From Sweltsa coloradensis (Eukaryota; Arthropoda; Insecta; Plecoptera; Chloroperlidae), in assembly GCA_024449915.1 (NCBI GenBank), contig JAMZAV010001300.1, positions 62,001 through 126,000 on the forward strand: a stretch of DNA of 64,000 nt, read 5' to 3'. Under the pieces are notes generated by a model. It was not told the origin of the DNA and ran no database searches. It saw only the letters and a list, made by a program, of their open reading frames with translations. A program made the position numbers and the translations under genes. Each line of letters starts with the position of its first letter. The first letter of the stretch is position 1. Below, piece after piece: positions 1 through 11,566 of the stretch.

Positions 1-166
1 CAATGACGACCCTGCTATTGTTTTTGACATGATTCGATTCACTATTATACCTTGACGAACTGGATAGATTTAATTATAGGGCCCCATCATCATTGAAACC
101 ACACAATCACCACGATCAAATATTTATGAATCACAATCAATATCCACCATCCACGCAGTAGCTTAA

Positions 167-715
167 ATTAATTTATTATACAATGATGCAAATCAATTGA
201 TTGTATGGACAAATGTGAATTATGCTAAATTAGTATATCACGCCTACTTTGAGTGTATACTGAGGTACGGTGTAGAATTCTGGGGTCATTCCCAAGAAGC
301 TGACAAACTATTTAAGATTCAAAAGTGTGTCCTAAGAGCTATGTGTGGGCTTTTTAACAAAAATCACTCTAAGCCACACTGTAAAGACCATTTCATAAAA
401 CATGGAATTTTGACTTAACATTGTCTCTACATTTTAGAAGCAGTATCTGTAATAAAAAAACAATCAATCAATGTAACCAAGCCAATATTAAATTCAGATA
501 TACTTCTCCATAATACTCGATACAGTAGTAATATTAATTTCACTCAAAAAAGAACATACCTCACCAAACATAACTCTCAATACAATGAATCTAAATTAGA
601 ATATGATTTTCTCAACTTCATAATTCATTTTTTAATTCCATGGACCAATTCAAATGTAATTCACTTTGTTCAACTTCATAAAATAAATTCAAATGTTATA
701 ATGTTTACTTATTGA
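167..715 (+). pseudogene. LINE (non-LTR retrotransposon) reverse-transcriptase C-terminal fragment
   Basis: The frame is open from 167 and reads through motifs typical of the last part of a Jockey/CR1-type LINE ORF2: a Y-H-A-Y-F-x5-LRYG-x-x-FWG block at about 237-285, then a K-x-x-x-x-Q-K block at about 310-325. This region follows the RT palm and thumb. A single in-frame TAA at 416-418 breaks the frame, after which it continues to a TGA at 713-715 with a Y-N-T-R-like motif (HNTRYSS, about 512-532) that is also usual in this part of these proteins. The N-terminal endonuclease and the catalytic RT motifs are absent from the window, so this is a 5'-truncated dead copy. There is no convincing ATG, as expected for a truncated insertion. 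The family assignment rests on recalled motif patterns; the clade is uncertain. Confidence 0.7.
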
Positions 716-2572
716 TTGTTATAGTATAATGTTATTAGGTAGATCTACATTTTGAATTTCATGTTGCTTGATCTGATGTGTGCTAGAAAAATAGGATTAC
801 ACAATTCAATGTAATTGTTTGTAACATATGTTTGCAATCCTAAATAAAATATCTATAGGCCCGTTTTTTGCATCCTATTTATTGCAACATTACTCTGTAA
901 TTATGTTTTTAGATAAATAAATAGTATAATTACTAACCATGAGTTCACTAAGCAGCTTCGCTCTCTATTTTGGGTACATGTTACTTTACCCGTGCTTGTT
1001 GATTATACCAACTAACATACCTGCCACTACTTAGCACGTAAACGAAATACCTTGAAGAAACCTTGCAAGAGGAATGAACCACCGTTAATAATGTACGTAA
1101 TGAACGACATACTTCCTTACGTGAAACCTTTTTGTGTTTGCAGAAATCAATAGTTTACAAGAATAGCACATTCGTTCAACTACACACTGTATACACAACA
1201 TAACTACACAACAATTTCTGATGTCTAAGTTTATTTATGTAATGTTTGTTCAAGTATAAAATTGTTATATTTTTTTAGCAGAACTCATTGCATATCAACG
1301 TCTTAATTATAACGATTCTTACCACGAGAAGAAAAATGAATACTTCTGGAAGTTTCAAAACGTGAAACTTTTCTTGATTATAATGATTTTAATTAATGGA
1401 CTTTTGTGAGCATAAAATGAAATTAAAACTTTTGGTAATTGGATTATAATTGCATAATGACAAGGCTGGCTTTGAAATAATATCAATTCATTCTTGCTCA
1501 ATTGGCAATGACCTTCAACAAGTTTCAAGTTTCAACTTAACGTTGGATGAAGACCCAATTCTAGGACTGTTCTATGTATTAATTAAATCGAAATAATTAT
1601 TATAGAAATTGTGTTTCCATCAACATGGAACCTGTAGATTAACGGCAATTTAATTAATGGTCAAATTAAATTTAGGCAACATTCGAACTGTTAAGCTCAG
1701 ACTGGTTCACGTATCCTAAATTACAGACGAATTTACTATTTTTAAATAAGACTTTATAATAATTAATATTCTCATGACATGAGGTAAATAATAATTAATA
1801 TTCTCATGACATGAGGTATGGTTTCTTCCAATAATACCTTCCATGATATAAAATTGCTCCAGTTTCACTCCATGAAAATGTGAAAGGATTTAACTTATAT
1901 TATATAGAGATGTACAAAAATGGTGAAAACGAAATTCGCTATTTTTTTCAAGTTGCAATAATCCCTTCAAATTCAGTTTGCACATGAATCACCTGAATTG
2001 TGATTGAAGGCCACCAATTTCCAATTCGCGAATTTTCGCGATATTTTAGTTGATACCGTGAACCTGTGGCGAAACTAGCAATTATGTCTTTAAACGCGAA
2101 TTAGGTCAGGAAATTTTTAAAAAATTCAAAGTTTTGGTGGAGGTGCAGGGTAGCTAGTTGAAATTAAATTAATCCTGGCTTGTAAATATAATGGAGGTGC
2201 CGGGTCATAAAACGCGATTGTGACATCGTTATAATCGTTTGTACGCGAGTAAGCTCAAAATACTTCATATCAAAATATTGACATTCACAAAAATGCACAA
2301 TTTCGTAATTTTGGTGGAGGTGCCGGGTAGTCGAAATTAATTAGGTAATAAAAACTGCCAGAAACTTTAGAACTGAAGGCTGAAATTGAGCTTATAATTA
2401 AAACTGATTCTCACTCTCATGTGCTTGTTTTTCTTTTAAATTAATCATAAATTGTCCTAGAATTTGTGATACTGATAAATTAAAACTAGTCGTTTTTTTA
2501 AAGTTATGCATTATCAAAATGTTTTTTTTTCATAAATAACGAAAAATCGCGAATTTAAATTAAATAAAATTA
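716..2572. other. AT-rich spacer with short repeats
   Basis: No gene is seen. The stretch contains a 32-bp direct tandem duplication at about 1755-1818 (both copies carry the motif CTCATGACATGAGGTA) and, at 2140-2340, three scattered copies of the motif GGTGGAGGTGCCGGGT that mark repeat family R, also found at 37.1 and 49.4 kb. Confidence 0.5.
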
Positions 2573-3262
2573 GGCCGCTTCGCGAACGCTTCCTCCAGTC
2601 GCGTTGATTGATGAGCTTTTTTGGATTTTCATATCCATCATGATACATTGTTTATGTCGGAACCTCACTTACGTTTTAGAACTTGTATTACTTGTCATTA
2701 TAAACTGTAAAATCTTATATTAAAACCTATTTCTTATGAATTTGAACTCAACTTTCTTTCATAGAACAACATCACCACAATATTTATGTCATTACAAAAA
2801 TGAAGTTGTTAGCGCCACCCGTTTGACCGGTCAGTCGGTCCAAATATCCGAAATATCGTATTAAAACCGGAAAAAATCGTATAAGTTACGATTTTTAGGA
2901 AAATTTTTGCAAAGTCTCTAAAATCACAACATATTAATGCCCAGTGTTTTAAACGTTCATAAGTTCTCGTCAAAGTTGGAAGATACCCGTTTGACAATCC
3001 ACGAAAAATATCTCATTAAATGAAAAATTCGTAAAATACGAAATCATAAGAATATTTAATTGGATTTGACCCAAAAACGTGCAGGTAAGTTCAGAAGATT
3101 TCGAAGGTCCTTCAATTTCATCAAGATCGCATATAGCCGTTTGGCCGTCAGTGCTGTATCAAATAACAAAAACTACAAGAATCGAATACCGAGTATTTTA
3201 TCTGGTCGTTTTTAAGTGAAAATAATAAAAACAAAAGTCAAATTAGAAGATGCGCTTCGCTA
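2573..3262 (-). mobile_element. Family Y non-autonomous element, copy Y1 (decayed)
   Basis: Y1 matches Y2 (6579-7320) over most of its length. It starts at the left with the GC-rich GGCCGCTTCGCGAACGCTT, followed by CAGTCGCGTTGAT and GATGAGC. The interior has the recurring text ATCGTATTAAAACCGG, ATAAGTACGATTT-like stretches and CATCAAGATCGCATA. The right end stops at GCGCTTCGCTATAA, where Y2 has CGCTTCGCTCATCCAA, so this end is eroded or truncated. On the minus strand the element would start with the GCGAAGCG motif and end in CCTAA. No ORF is present. Related ends link it to families X, Z and W. Confidence 0.55.
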
Positions 3263-4384
3263 TAAAAAAATTTTTCACCGCCAATTCACAGCTTTGGCAA
3301 AAAATAACCAATCTGCCACAAAGATGTCACTACAAATACCTGCCTCTAAATTCCCATAACTGCAAGTACTTACAAGATCCCATTATCAAATATCTATAAT
3401 TTTTAAATTATTTTCACTTCTAATTCACCACTTTTGGTCATTAAAAAAGAAAATTGTCTGTTATTTTTACCACAGATTTCTAACTCTTTTATATTATCGA
3501 TATCTATTATTTGAATAAAATTAAAATAAAAAATGTTTTTATATATCATTATTTATGTGTAAACTATGTAAGGTTGTGTGTGTGTATTTTGAAAAATCGT
3601 TAGTCTTATTGCTAAGTAAAATGCATTTTAAAATTATTTATATTTCGATTTTGGTTAAATTATAATATACCGCCCACGTTGTAAAATTTACCGCTTCATC
3701 ATAATATTATTGTGAAACGTCACATTTGTGTACATTATGTTTACATGAAACTGAAACATTTTGTTCGTCTGTTTTGAACGACGCTCGTCCTTGACTTGTA
3801 TTATTTCATTGGGCTAGACTAGACATAAATACCACATCTCAATTAATAACAATTATTTGCCTGCATATAAATTACCACTTTGGTCACTGCGTGGAAATCA
3901 TAAAAGGCCTTCTCCTGTCACCTATCCATCTGAGTTAACAACGGTGTAAAACAATGCAATTTCCTTATAACACGACCTAGTAATCACCCCAATTTATCTC
4001 CCCTACCTGCTAAGTAATTAAAGTGGCAGTATTTTCCTCGTAATATGTAAAGTAGGCCTACGCAAAATGTATAATGTTTTTTGATTAACTAGAGGTCATT
4101 GCTTGTTTTATCATTTTTAATCCATTAGTGATGACAAGTTAGGAAAGTCGACTATTAGGTTGATACACTTTTCCAGTGACGCTGGTCTGGGCAAGACGAC
4201 GGTAAAGTTTTCCGGCTTCGCAGCGGATGTTTGATATACTAAGAACTGAGGTATTTTCTCGCTATAAAAGGGAAATGTCAAAACCTTAAAGAATGTGATA
4301 CTCAACTTTTCTGGGAAGTAAAAGCCTGAAGGTAATTAGTAAATGTGTGTGTTCCTTAATTTATAGGACAAACACAGAATGATG
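3263..4384. other. AT-rich spacer, no gene recognised
   Basis: Nothing supports an exon or RNA gene here. One exact TAGGCCTA palindrome lies at 4053-4060, and a GC-richer patch at 4140-4270 is only open by chance. Confidence 0.4.
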
Positions 4385-4399
4385 GACATTGCTCACCAT

Positions 4400-4560
4400 C
4401 CATATCTTAACAAAAATCACTAGTCAATATTTATTTGTTTCAAACTTTGCACAATTACATTAATATTAACTATTTTTTGTGCATTTGTGTACTTAATTTT
4501 ATATCGTTGTCCTCCTTTGTAATAGAATAGATGTTAAATAAATAAACAAATAAATATCAA
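4400..4560 (+). mobile_element. LINE 3' tail fragment
   Basis: This stretch ends with TTGTCCTCCTTTGTAA, then AATAGAATAGATGTTAAATAAATAAACAAATAAATA. The same tail recurs at about 27990-28060, 40750-40890 and 59770-59945. A shared 3' UTR ending in an ATAAATA microsatellite is typical of 5'-truncated non-LTR retrotransposons. No coding part is attached. Confidence 0.5.
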
Positions 4561-4956
4561 AAATTTGATTTTGAATTTGAATTATTCTAACAATATAGTT
4601 ATACACAGCTGATAACAGTTTCAATAGATACAACAAATATAAATAAAAAAACAGGTATGAATTAAAAGAATTAACGAAATTATCAATTTAAAGCTACAAT
4701 ACAGAATAATAAAAATAAAGCTGATCTAGAAGTATCAAGATACAATTCGAATGAAAGGTGTCATAGATAAGAACAGATCTTTCCCCACGTCTTCTTTCAA
4801 CTTCTTGTAAAATATATTTGTGAGTGAGTTCTTCTGGGTTTTTGTCGCTGGATTAATTGTAAATATAATCAACTTGTTTCTCGTTTATAAAATGTAGCTT
4901 GTACCATTCAATGACTGCATTTAAACGAGATGAATCATACTTTGCATGCACTTATG

Positions 4957-5383
4957 CTAGGAAAACGCCAAAGTCGTTGTTAGACGAGTGAGCGAGTCAT
5001 GTGTTGAATATCCGGGAACATTTGCTCTACAGGTATAAATTATAGGGTTTTAGTTTAGTTGGTCATCAGTCACTATCACTTTTTATAATAACCTCTCTGT
5101 GAAACCTCCCACATGCGAGCAACCCGGTCTTTTTAGGGGCTAATACTCAAATTTGTGATATGTGTTTGAATTTTTTAAATAACATACATGAACTGAACTG
5201 AGAAGGGCGCGTCAACTGTAGGCCTTAAGGCCATAATGCACCACTCTTGCCTATGATTGGCTAGGGAGGAAAAAACCCAGGGCTGACGATCCAGACTTGT
5301 ATATAGGTTATAACAGGGGATTAAAGGATTGATACCGGTTACTCATACTCACTCGTCATCAACAACATTTTGCGTTTTCCTAG
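4957..5383. mobile_element. Solo foldback module of family W
   Basis: The left end reads CTAGGAAAACGCCAAAGTCG and continues TTGTTAGACGAGTGAG; the right end is an imperfect reverse complement finishing in GCGTTTTCCTAG. The interior includes an AGGCCTTAAGGCC-like palindrome, CATAATGCACCACTCTTGCC and GGCTAGGGAGG, which match the W2 and W3 modules in opposite orientation. Unlike W1, W2 and W3, this copy has no tRNA-like module or distal half next to it, so the foldback module may move or persist alone. No ORF. Confidence 0.6.
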
Positions 5384-5589
5384 TAGTACTCATTTTCATT
5401 CTAAAAAATAAATAAAATAATAAAATTATTAATTCCTTGGTGTTCATGAATAATATATTGATAAATTCCATGGAATATTATATTTTAGTTCTGTGAAGGA
5501 GTATCCAATTCATAGTGGCATGAATTTTTAGAACAATACTTCTAAAATCCCATTTTTTTTAAATATAAGAATTTACAAAAATTGGATTT

Positions 5590-6135
5590 TGTGTGGTAGG
5601 CGTGTTTGTGTTCGATTTTTGTAATATTTTCAAACCTGAAATTTGCATAATTGGACGTTTTGGGGAATTTCTTAATTCGGCTTGAACCTGCCCATTTTTT
5701 ATTTCACATAGATGCTAGAGCATCGCACCAATCTAAAATGGCTTTTTACAATATCGTGTCTTGAAACCGTGCCCAAATATACATTCAAACACGCAAAAAT
5801 GTGCATTCAAAAATCACACCCCTTCTTGGTAATCAGCATATTTTGAACGACCACTTGCCCAAATTACAAAATAAAATATACTAGATTTACAAAAAGGTAG
5901 CCGAGTACGTCAATAATGGCAATAATAATCCTCGAAGGTTGGAGCATTAAAATCGTCCCCGTGTAATTTATTATGGGAGATTTTTGCCGATGGGACCTAG
6001 CTAGAAAATTACAAAGTTTGACAATTTTGTATTGGGTCATTTAGGAGCCTATAATTTGTGTGTAACTTTCGAAATTCATAACTAGTTATCCTGAATGAAT
6101 ATATTTTTTGAATTTGGTGGGTGAATAGTGAATAT
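5590..6135 (+). repeat. Dispersed repeat U, copy 1
   Basis: This segment matches 48120-48668 in the same orientation at roughly 80-85 percent by eye. Shared landmarks are GGAATTTCTTAATTCGGCTT, TAGAGCATCGCACCAATCTA (TTCGAACC in copy 2), CTTCTTGGTAATCAGCATAT and TTATGGGAGATTTTTGCC. No coding potential is visible and the element class is unknown. Confidence 0.6.
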
Positions 6136-6578
6136 CCCTTACAGAAATAACTGGAAGGTGTTCAAATTACTATATTGAGCAATTACAAGCTGATAAAGTT
6201 GCAGTTTTTTCTAGAGGAGATGCGAAACAAACAATCCTTAACAAAAGTTAACTATTCTACTGGTACAAAGAAATCTGATGTTCGTAACTGTAAATAATTG
6301 TAGTTTTATTTTAGTTGTATTGCTAGTAACATTGATGTGATGGGCTTATCGTTTAAACACACTAAGAATGAGTTATTTCTAGCCTTTGCTCTCGGATGCT
6401 AGTTCTTATATTCTGCCATTTATTTTGTAAATTTTTTTTAATTTTTTAATTTTTAATTTTTTTCACTAATAAATATTCAGGAAGTAGTTATGTATAAGCT
6501 GGAAATGGCTATAGAAACTTAACATAATAAATAAATTTAAACCAATTAATGTTCTTGGAAATCAGCGTATAATCATAA

Positions 6579-7320
6579 CTAAGCCGCTTCGCGAACGCTT
6601 TTTCCAGTCGCGTTGATGGATGAGCTTTTTTGGAATATTTCTGGCCAATGATTACGTGTTTATGTGGAATCGCCTTACTTGTTCTATAGTAACTTGTATT
6701 ACTTGTTCATTATAAACCTGTAAAAAGGCTTATATAAAAATCTTTATTTCTATGAATTTTGACCAACTTTTTCAACTTTTTCTTTAAACAGACACTACAT
6801 CACCACAATGTTATGTCAATTAAAAAAATGAACGTTTTAGCCCCACATTTTTGGTCAGAATCGGTCTAAATATCACGAAAATATCGTATTAAAACCGGGG
6901 AAAAATCGTATAAGTACGATTTCTATAAGAAATATTTTTTCAAATGTCTCTAAAATCACAACATATATAATGTCAGTGATTTTAAACGTTTCCCATAAAG
7001 TTTCGTCAATATCGGAGTACCCGTTTGACAAATACCACGAAATATCTCATTAAAAATTGGAAAAAATCGTAAAAGTACGAAAATCATAAGAAATATTTAA
7101 TTGATTATACCCAAAAACGTGGCAGGTCTAATTTCAGAGATTTTCGAAGGTCCCTTCCAATTTTCATCAAGATCGCATATGCCGTTTGCCCGGTAGACTG
7201 CGAACAAACAGACAAAAAACTAGCAAAACAAACACCCGAGCTATTTTTCTTGGGGTAACGTAAGTGAAAAAAAAACAAAAAACACAAAGTCAAATTGAAG
7301 TCTTCGCTTCGCTCATCCAA
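6579..7320 (-). mobile_element. Family Y non-autonomous element, copy Y2
   Basis: The left boundary is CTAAGCCGCTTCGCGAACGC and the right boundary is TCGCTTCGCTCATCCAA. Read on the minus strand it begins TTGGATGAGCGAAGCGAAG, the same start as family X, and carries CTCATCCATCAACGCG near its far end, close to the CTCATCCAACAACGCG of X. The interior repeats ATCGTATTAAAACCGG and CGTAAAAGTACGA-like text in two registers (about 6880-6930 and 7030-7090). There is no ORF. X1 starts only about 180 bp further on, head to head with Y2. Confidence 0.65.
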
Positions 7321-7496
7321 TAATACTCTTTTTCATACATCAACTTATGAGTTTTAAAGATTACTTTACGTACACATTATTTCATACGATATTATATAAT
7401 ATTATTCGTCCCTTAAACAATAACAGGTCAATCAAAGGCTACCTAGCCTCAAGCGCAATAATTAACATAGTCTATTTATTTCTATTAACATCATCA

Positions 7497-8265
7497 TTGG
7501 ATGAGCGTAGCGAGCGAAGCGAAGATTCCATTTAACTACACTGGGAAAAAAATCCGGAATGTTTTTTTTGTTTTTTTGTTTTTTTTTTCTTTCTTTTTTT
7601 TGTATTTTTGTCTGTCTGTTAACACGATTCCGGCTAAACCGATACTCCGATTGCGATGAAATTTTATGGAGGCCTTCGAAATCTCTGAACTAAGAACTGC
7701 CACGTTTTTGAGCGCAATCGAAAAATTATTTCTCATGAAAATCGCAATTTTACGATTTTTTTCGATTTTTAAAAAATTTCTTCGACTTATAACTCCTACA
7801 TGCTTTATCCGATTGTAATGATTTTTTCACAGAACCTTAATTTTATGAATTGATATATTCGTGTGAAATTTGAGCGTAATCAAATATATATTTCTCACGA
7901 AAATCGCAATTTTACGATTTTTTTAATATCTTCTGCTTATAACCCCTACATGCTTTATCCGATTATAATGATTTTTTCACAGAACCTTAATTTTAAGAAT
8001 TAATATATATGTGTAAAATTTGTGCGCAATCGATAAATTATTTCTTATGAAAATTTCAATATTACGATTTTTTCCTTTTTTTAAAAATTTAAAATTAATT
8101 AAAAAAAATAAGTTAATTTTTTATTTAATTTGATTTAATTTTAAAAAAATTTCAACAAAGTTCTGATTTTTTCACAGAACAACAGAAAATCCGCAAAACA
8201 CATGGCAGCTCAATTCACCAATTACGCTCATCCAACAACGCGGCGGGACTTAAGCGTTTTCCTAG
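7497..8265 (+). mobile_element. Family X non-autonomous element, copy X1
   Basis: The left end is TTGGATGAGCGTAGCGAGCG and the right end is GCGTTTTCCTAG, preceded by ACGCTCATCCAACAACGCGG. These ends recur exactly at X2 (12987-13862) and X3 (40959-41718). A T-rich tract follows the start, then CACGATTCCGGCTAAACCGA and GCGATGAAATTTTATGGAGG. The interior holds a 150-165-bp module repeated about three times (near 7723, 7886 and 8036), each with ATTTCTCATGAAAATCGCAA-like text and TTTTTTCACAGAACCTTAAT. The terminal CTAG followed by host T recalls a Helitron 3' end, but the 5' TC is absent, so the class is open. No protein is encoded. Confidence 0.7.
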
Positions 8266-8600
8266 TTATGAGTAAATTCATGGGACGGCTCCATGATATG
8301 CACAAGTTGAGTGAATAAGTTAACAATACAAGCACAAAATGAAATATTTTATGTTTCAGATTTAAATGACGAAACATTATAATTAGCTAATACGTATTTA
8401 CGTATTAGCACAACTAAATTCTCTTTTATTTTGCATTCATATTGAGATATATTTATTGAGCTTACGTACAAAGAGCCAGCAGAGTTGCTTTACACGATAT
8501 ATTAAAACTAAAGTAGTTTGTATTCACATGAATAACCCTAAGATAACTGGTATTTTACCAGCACTTTTACAACGAAATATGCCGTCCTAAACATTACCAG

Positions 8601-9605
8601 TTATACCACAATATGGGGTCTATGTGTAAATCTAAATTTAAATTCTTTTCCACAATTTATACAACTATATATCTTTACATTAGGGTGGGTCCTTGCAATA
8701 TGACGTCTAAGCGAAACTCTAAGCTTAAATTCTCTTCCACAAATTTCACACTTGAACTCATTTATTTCGGAACGCATCATTAAAACATGGTACCGGTAAT
8801 TGATTTCAGTTGCAGTCCCACTATCTGTCCCTCCTGTTTCAAATTTATATTCTTCGTCATCGGTCGATATAGGAGAGTCAAGTTCAGGTGCAGTCTCACT
8901 ATCTTTCACACCTGTTTCATATCTACATTGTTCGTCATCAGTCGATATAGGAGAGTCAAGTTCAGGTGCAGTCTTACAATCTTTCCCTCCTGTTTCACAT
9001 TCAAGTTTATGTGCAGTCTCACTATCTATCCCTCCTGTTTCACATTCAAGTTGAGGTGCATTTTTACAATCTTCCCCACATGTTTCAAATTTACCTTCTT
9101 CGTCATCAGTCGTTATAGGAGAGTCAAGTTCAGGTGCAGTTTTACTATCTTCCCCACCTGTTTCAAATTTACATTCTTCGTCATCAGTCGATATAGGAGA
9201 GTCAAGTTCAGGTGCAGTCTTACTATCTTTCACACCTGTTTCATATTTACATTGTTCGTCATCAGTCGATATAGGAGAGTCAAGTTCAGGTGCAGTTTTA
9301 CTATCTTCCCCACCTGTTTCACATTCAAGTTTATGTGCAGTCTCACTATCTATCCCTCCTGTTTCACATTCAAGTTCAGGTGCAGTCTTACAATCTTCCA
9401 CACCTGTTTCAAATTTACATTCTTCGTCATCAGTCGATATAGGAGAGTCAAGTTTCAGGTGCAGTCTTACTATTTCCCCACCTGTTTCACATTTAAAATT
9501 TAGGTGCATTTTTACTATCTTCCCCACCTGTTTCAAATTTTCCTTCTTCGTCATCAGTCGATACAGGAGAGTCAAGTTCAGGTGCAGTCTTACTATCTTC
9601 CCCAC
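8601..9605 (-). pseudogene. C2H2 zinc-finger protein fragment with tandem acidic repeats
   Basis: On the minus strand one frame stays open for 334 codons. Most of it is a tandem array of about 27 residues per unit with the core T-A-P-E-L-D-S-P-I-S-T-D-D-E-E, an acidic Ser/Thr-rich linker. The C-terminal 50 residues carry zinc fingers. Finger 1 is C-E-I-C, 12 residues, then H-I-A-R-T-H (C-x2-C-x12-H-x4-H, about 8687-8752) and is complete. Finger 2 is C-I-N-C, 12 residues, then H, but the frame stops four codons later without the second zinc-binding His. Upstream, at about 9606-9976, the repeats continue in shifted frames with single-base differences and no start codon. It is either a broken copy of a DNA-binding protein gene or an exon disturbed by sequence errors. 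Nuclear DNA binding is inferred from the fingers only. Confidence 0.55.
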
Positions 9606-9978
9606 CTTTTCAAATTTACCTTCTTCGTCATCAGTCGATACAGGAGAGTCAAGTTCAGGTGCAATCTTACTATCTTCCCCACCTGTTTCAAATTTACATT
9701 CTTCGTCATCAGTCGATATAGGAGAGTCAAATTCATATGCAGTCTTACTATCTGTCCAACCAGTTTCATATTTAACATCTTCGTCATCAGTCGATATAGG
9801 AGAGTCAAGTTCATATGCAGTCTTACTATCTTCCCACCTGTTTCAAATTTACCTTTTCGTCATCAGTCGATACAGGAGAGTCAAGTTCAGGTGCAGTCTT
9901 ACTATCTTCCCCACCTGTTTCAAATTTTACCTTCTTCGTCATCAGTCGATACAGGAGAGTCAAGTTCAGGTGCAGTTT
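8819..9978. repeat. 81-bp minisatellite inside the zinc-finger frame
   Basis: About a dozen long units of roughly 77-81 bp and several shortened units of about 40-48 bp stand head to tail. Every long unit holds ATAGGAGAGTCAAG or ACAGGAGAGTCAAG and TTCGTCATCAGTCG; short units keep only CACCTGTTTCACATTCAAG and GCAGTCTCACTATC. Unit length is mostly a multiple of three, so the minus-strand frame survives within 8601-9605 but is lost at 9606-9978 through one-base indels such as at about 9461, 9609 and 9835. Confidence 0.85.
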
Positions 9979-10730
9979 ACGGATTTTTACAATGACGTAC
10001 ATAACCTTTCCGTAGCAAAGCGCTAGACGCTCAGTCCCCTATCCTTCCAACAGAGCGCTAGCGTAACAATTTGAAGCCTCTTGAGTAGGGAAAAAAACAC
10101 TTCACTTCACTGCAACATAGATACTTCATCTAGTTAAATGAACTAAGATGCAGTGGATTATTTGGACGTCGTGGGGATAAACAAATACGTAAACAAATGG
10201 CGGACATTTAAATTTTGCTTCTATGTGTGAAACGAGAAAAAATTGTCATTACTTTCATAAAACAAACCAGAAACCGTCCCGGGCCTAGGCCCAGATAAAG
10301 AAAATTAATTATTATATAACAGTGTAAGCCTTTAGTTCCATTAGGCTATAGGACTACATTCAATTAATGCTAACATTACACGTTTGACAAGCCCTAGGCC
10401 TCTCCTAGGCAACCCTAGACCTGCACGACCTTGTTCAGACACACATCCCGCACAAATAACTAGTTTTGATTACTAAAAGCCTAATGCAGATAGACAATAG
10501 TATGATAGTCCACCAACTTGAATTGCTTTGTTCGGAAATCGGAGTAACTGAGAGATTTGCGGAAGAAAGACTGTTTTTCTTCAATAATATCGAGAAATAG
10601 CCATCTTGCGGTTTTGATTTTACACCGCTTGTTAACACAAAGGCTGTTAAATTTAAGGGTACGATATATTTAGACGGCGGTGGGTTTTTCCCTATTCAAG
10701 GTAGCTTAAATTGTTATGCTCCCCACGGCC
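9979..10730. other. Spacer, no gene recognised
   Basis: The zinc-finger frame does not continue here; a TAA precedes the repeats on the minus strand. Short GC palindromes (GGGCCTAGGCCC near 10280 and CCTAGGCCTCTCCTAGG near 10393) are the only structure seen. Confidence 0.35.
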
Positions 10731-10733
10731 TTA

Positions 10734-11067
10734 AGCGGCTGTCACACGATAAAATCGCGCGAGTTGGCTCGCGCGAGTTTATTACCATCCTTGTCACACG
10801 ACAGTCAATGAAGGTAACAACAACGCCACCTATTGGTGTTCACTGGTCACGTGTTATGGTAGTGGGTTCTGATTGGCTCTCGCTACCTCGACTTGCTAAG
10901 AAGTTGAACAAGCTGGACATTTTTCGTAGCGAGCGCGAGCTCGCGCTCGCTGGCTCACCGTCTGACGGGGAGGCGGTGAGTTCCATGTAAACAAGTGTAG
11001 GCCTACTCCCAGAGAGTTACTCGCGCGAGCCAACTCGCGCGATTTTCTCAATCGTGTGACAGCCGCT
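10734..11067. mobile_element. GC-rich MITE with TIRs and TTA target duplication (Harbinger-like)
   Basis: Terminal inverted repeats of about 47 bp begin AGCGGCTGTCACACGAT and contain TCGCGCGAGTTGGCTCGCGC. Both ends are flanked by TTA (10731-10733 and 11068-11070), which fits the 3-bp TWA target duplication of PIF/Harbinger elements. The interior includes a perfect 24-bp palindrome at 10928-10951 built on AGCGAGCGCGAGC and its complement. At 334 bp with no transposase frame it would be a non-autonomous copy. An open frame of 60 codons inside is a by-product of the GC-rich repeats. Confidence 0.8.
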
Positions 11068-11566
11068 TTACTGTGTGTCTAGCGCTTAGCTTATATTATT
11101 TCATTGGATGTTTACATAGATATTAAACACTTATAGTAGGCTAGATTAGCAGTCATTGGTCCACTTCCGTGACAATTAGAAGCATCTTGAAATTCCAGTT
11201 TGCATGTTAAGTAGATGGAGCGATTTGTAGAAAAAATATTTTTAAAGATGACCAATTACTTCGTACTGTTTCTGTCTGTGCATTCCCATACTGCACAAGC
11301 TAAAACTATATCAAACAATACAGTAAAATACTTAATTGCATTAAAAAGCATAAATTAAAACACCAAGTCGCCATTTTGAATTGCATTTTTCGACGCTTCA
11401 ACTTGTTACGCTCGCGCCTGTGCGGAGGTATTGGAGACTGCTAATCTAGCCTACCTAGCGGTCTAACACCACATCTAACGCCAGCGTCTCTGGCTCAGTT
11501 GATCGGTTCTTTACTTGCAGATGATTGTAATCCCACACCCCTGAGAAAATTAAATCTTTTGTACTA

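Noticed and set aside
7105..7736. Open frames of 62-71 codons with serine and lysine runs
   Set aside because: They lie wholly within elements Y2 and X1 and follow their T- and A-rich repeats; the same frames recur, broken, in the other copies.
8787..9503. 238-codon plus-strand frame through the minisatellite
   Set aside because: It is the antisense of the acidic repeat frame; the zinc fingers and the acidic consensus make sense only on the minus strand.
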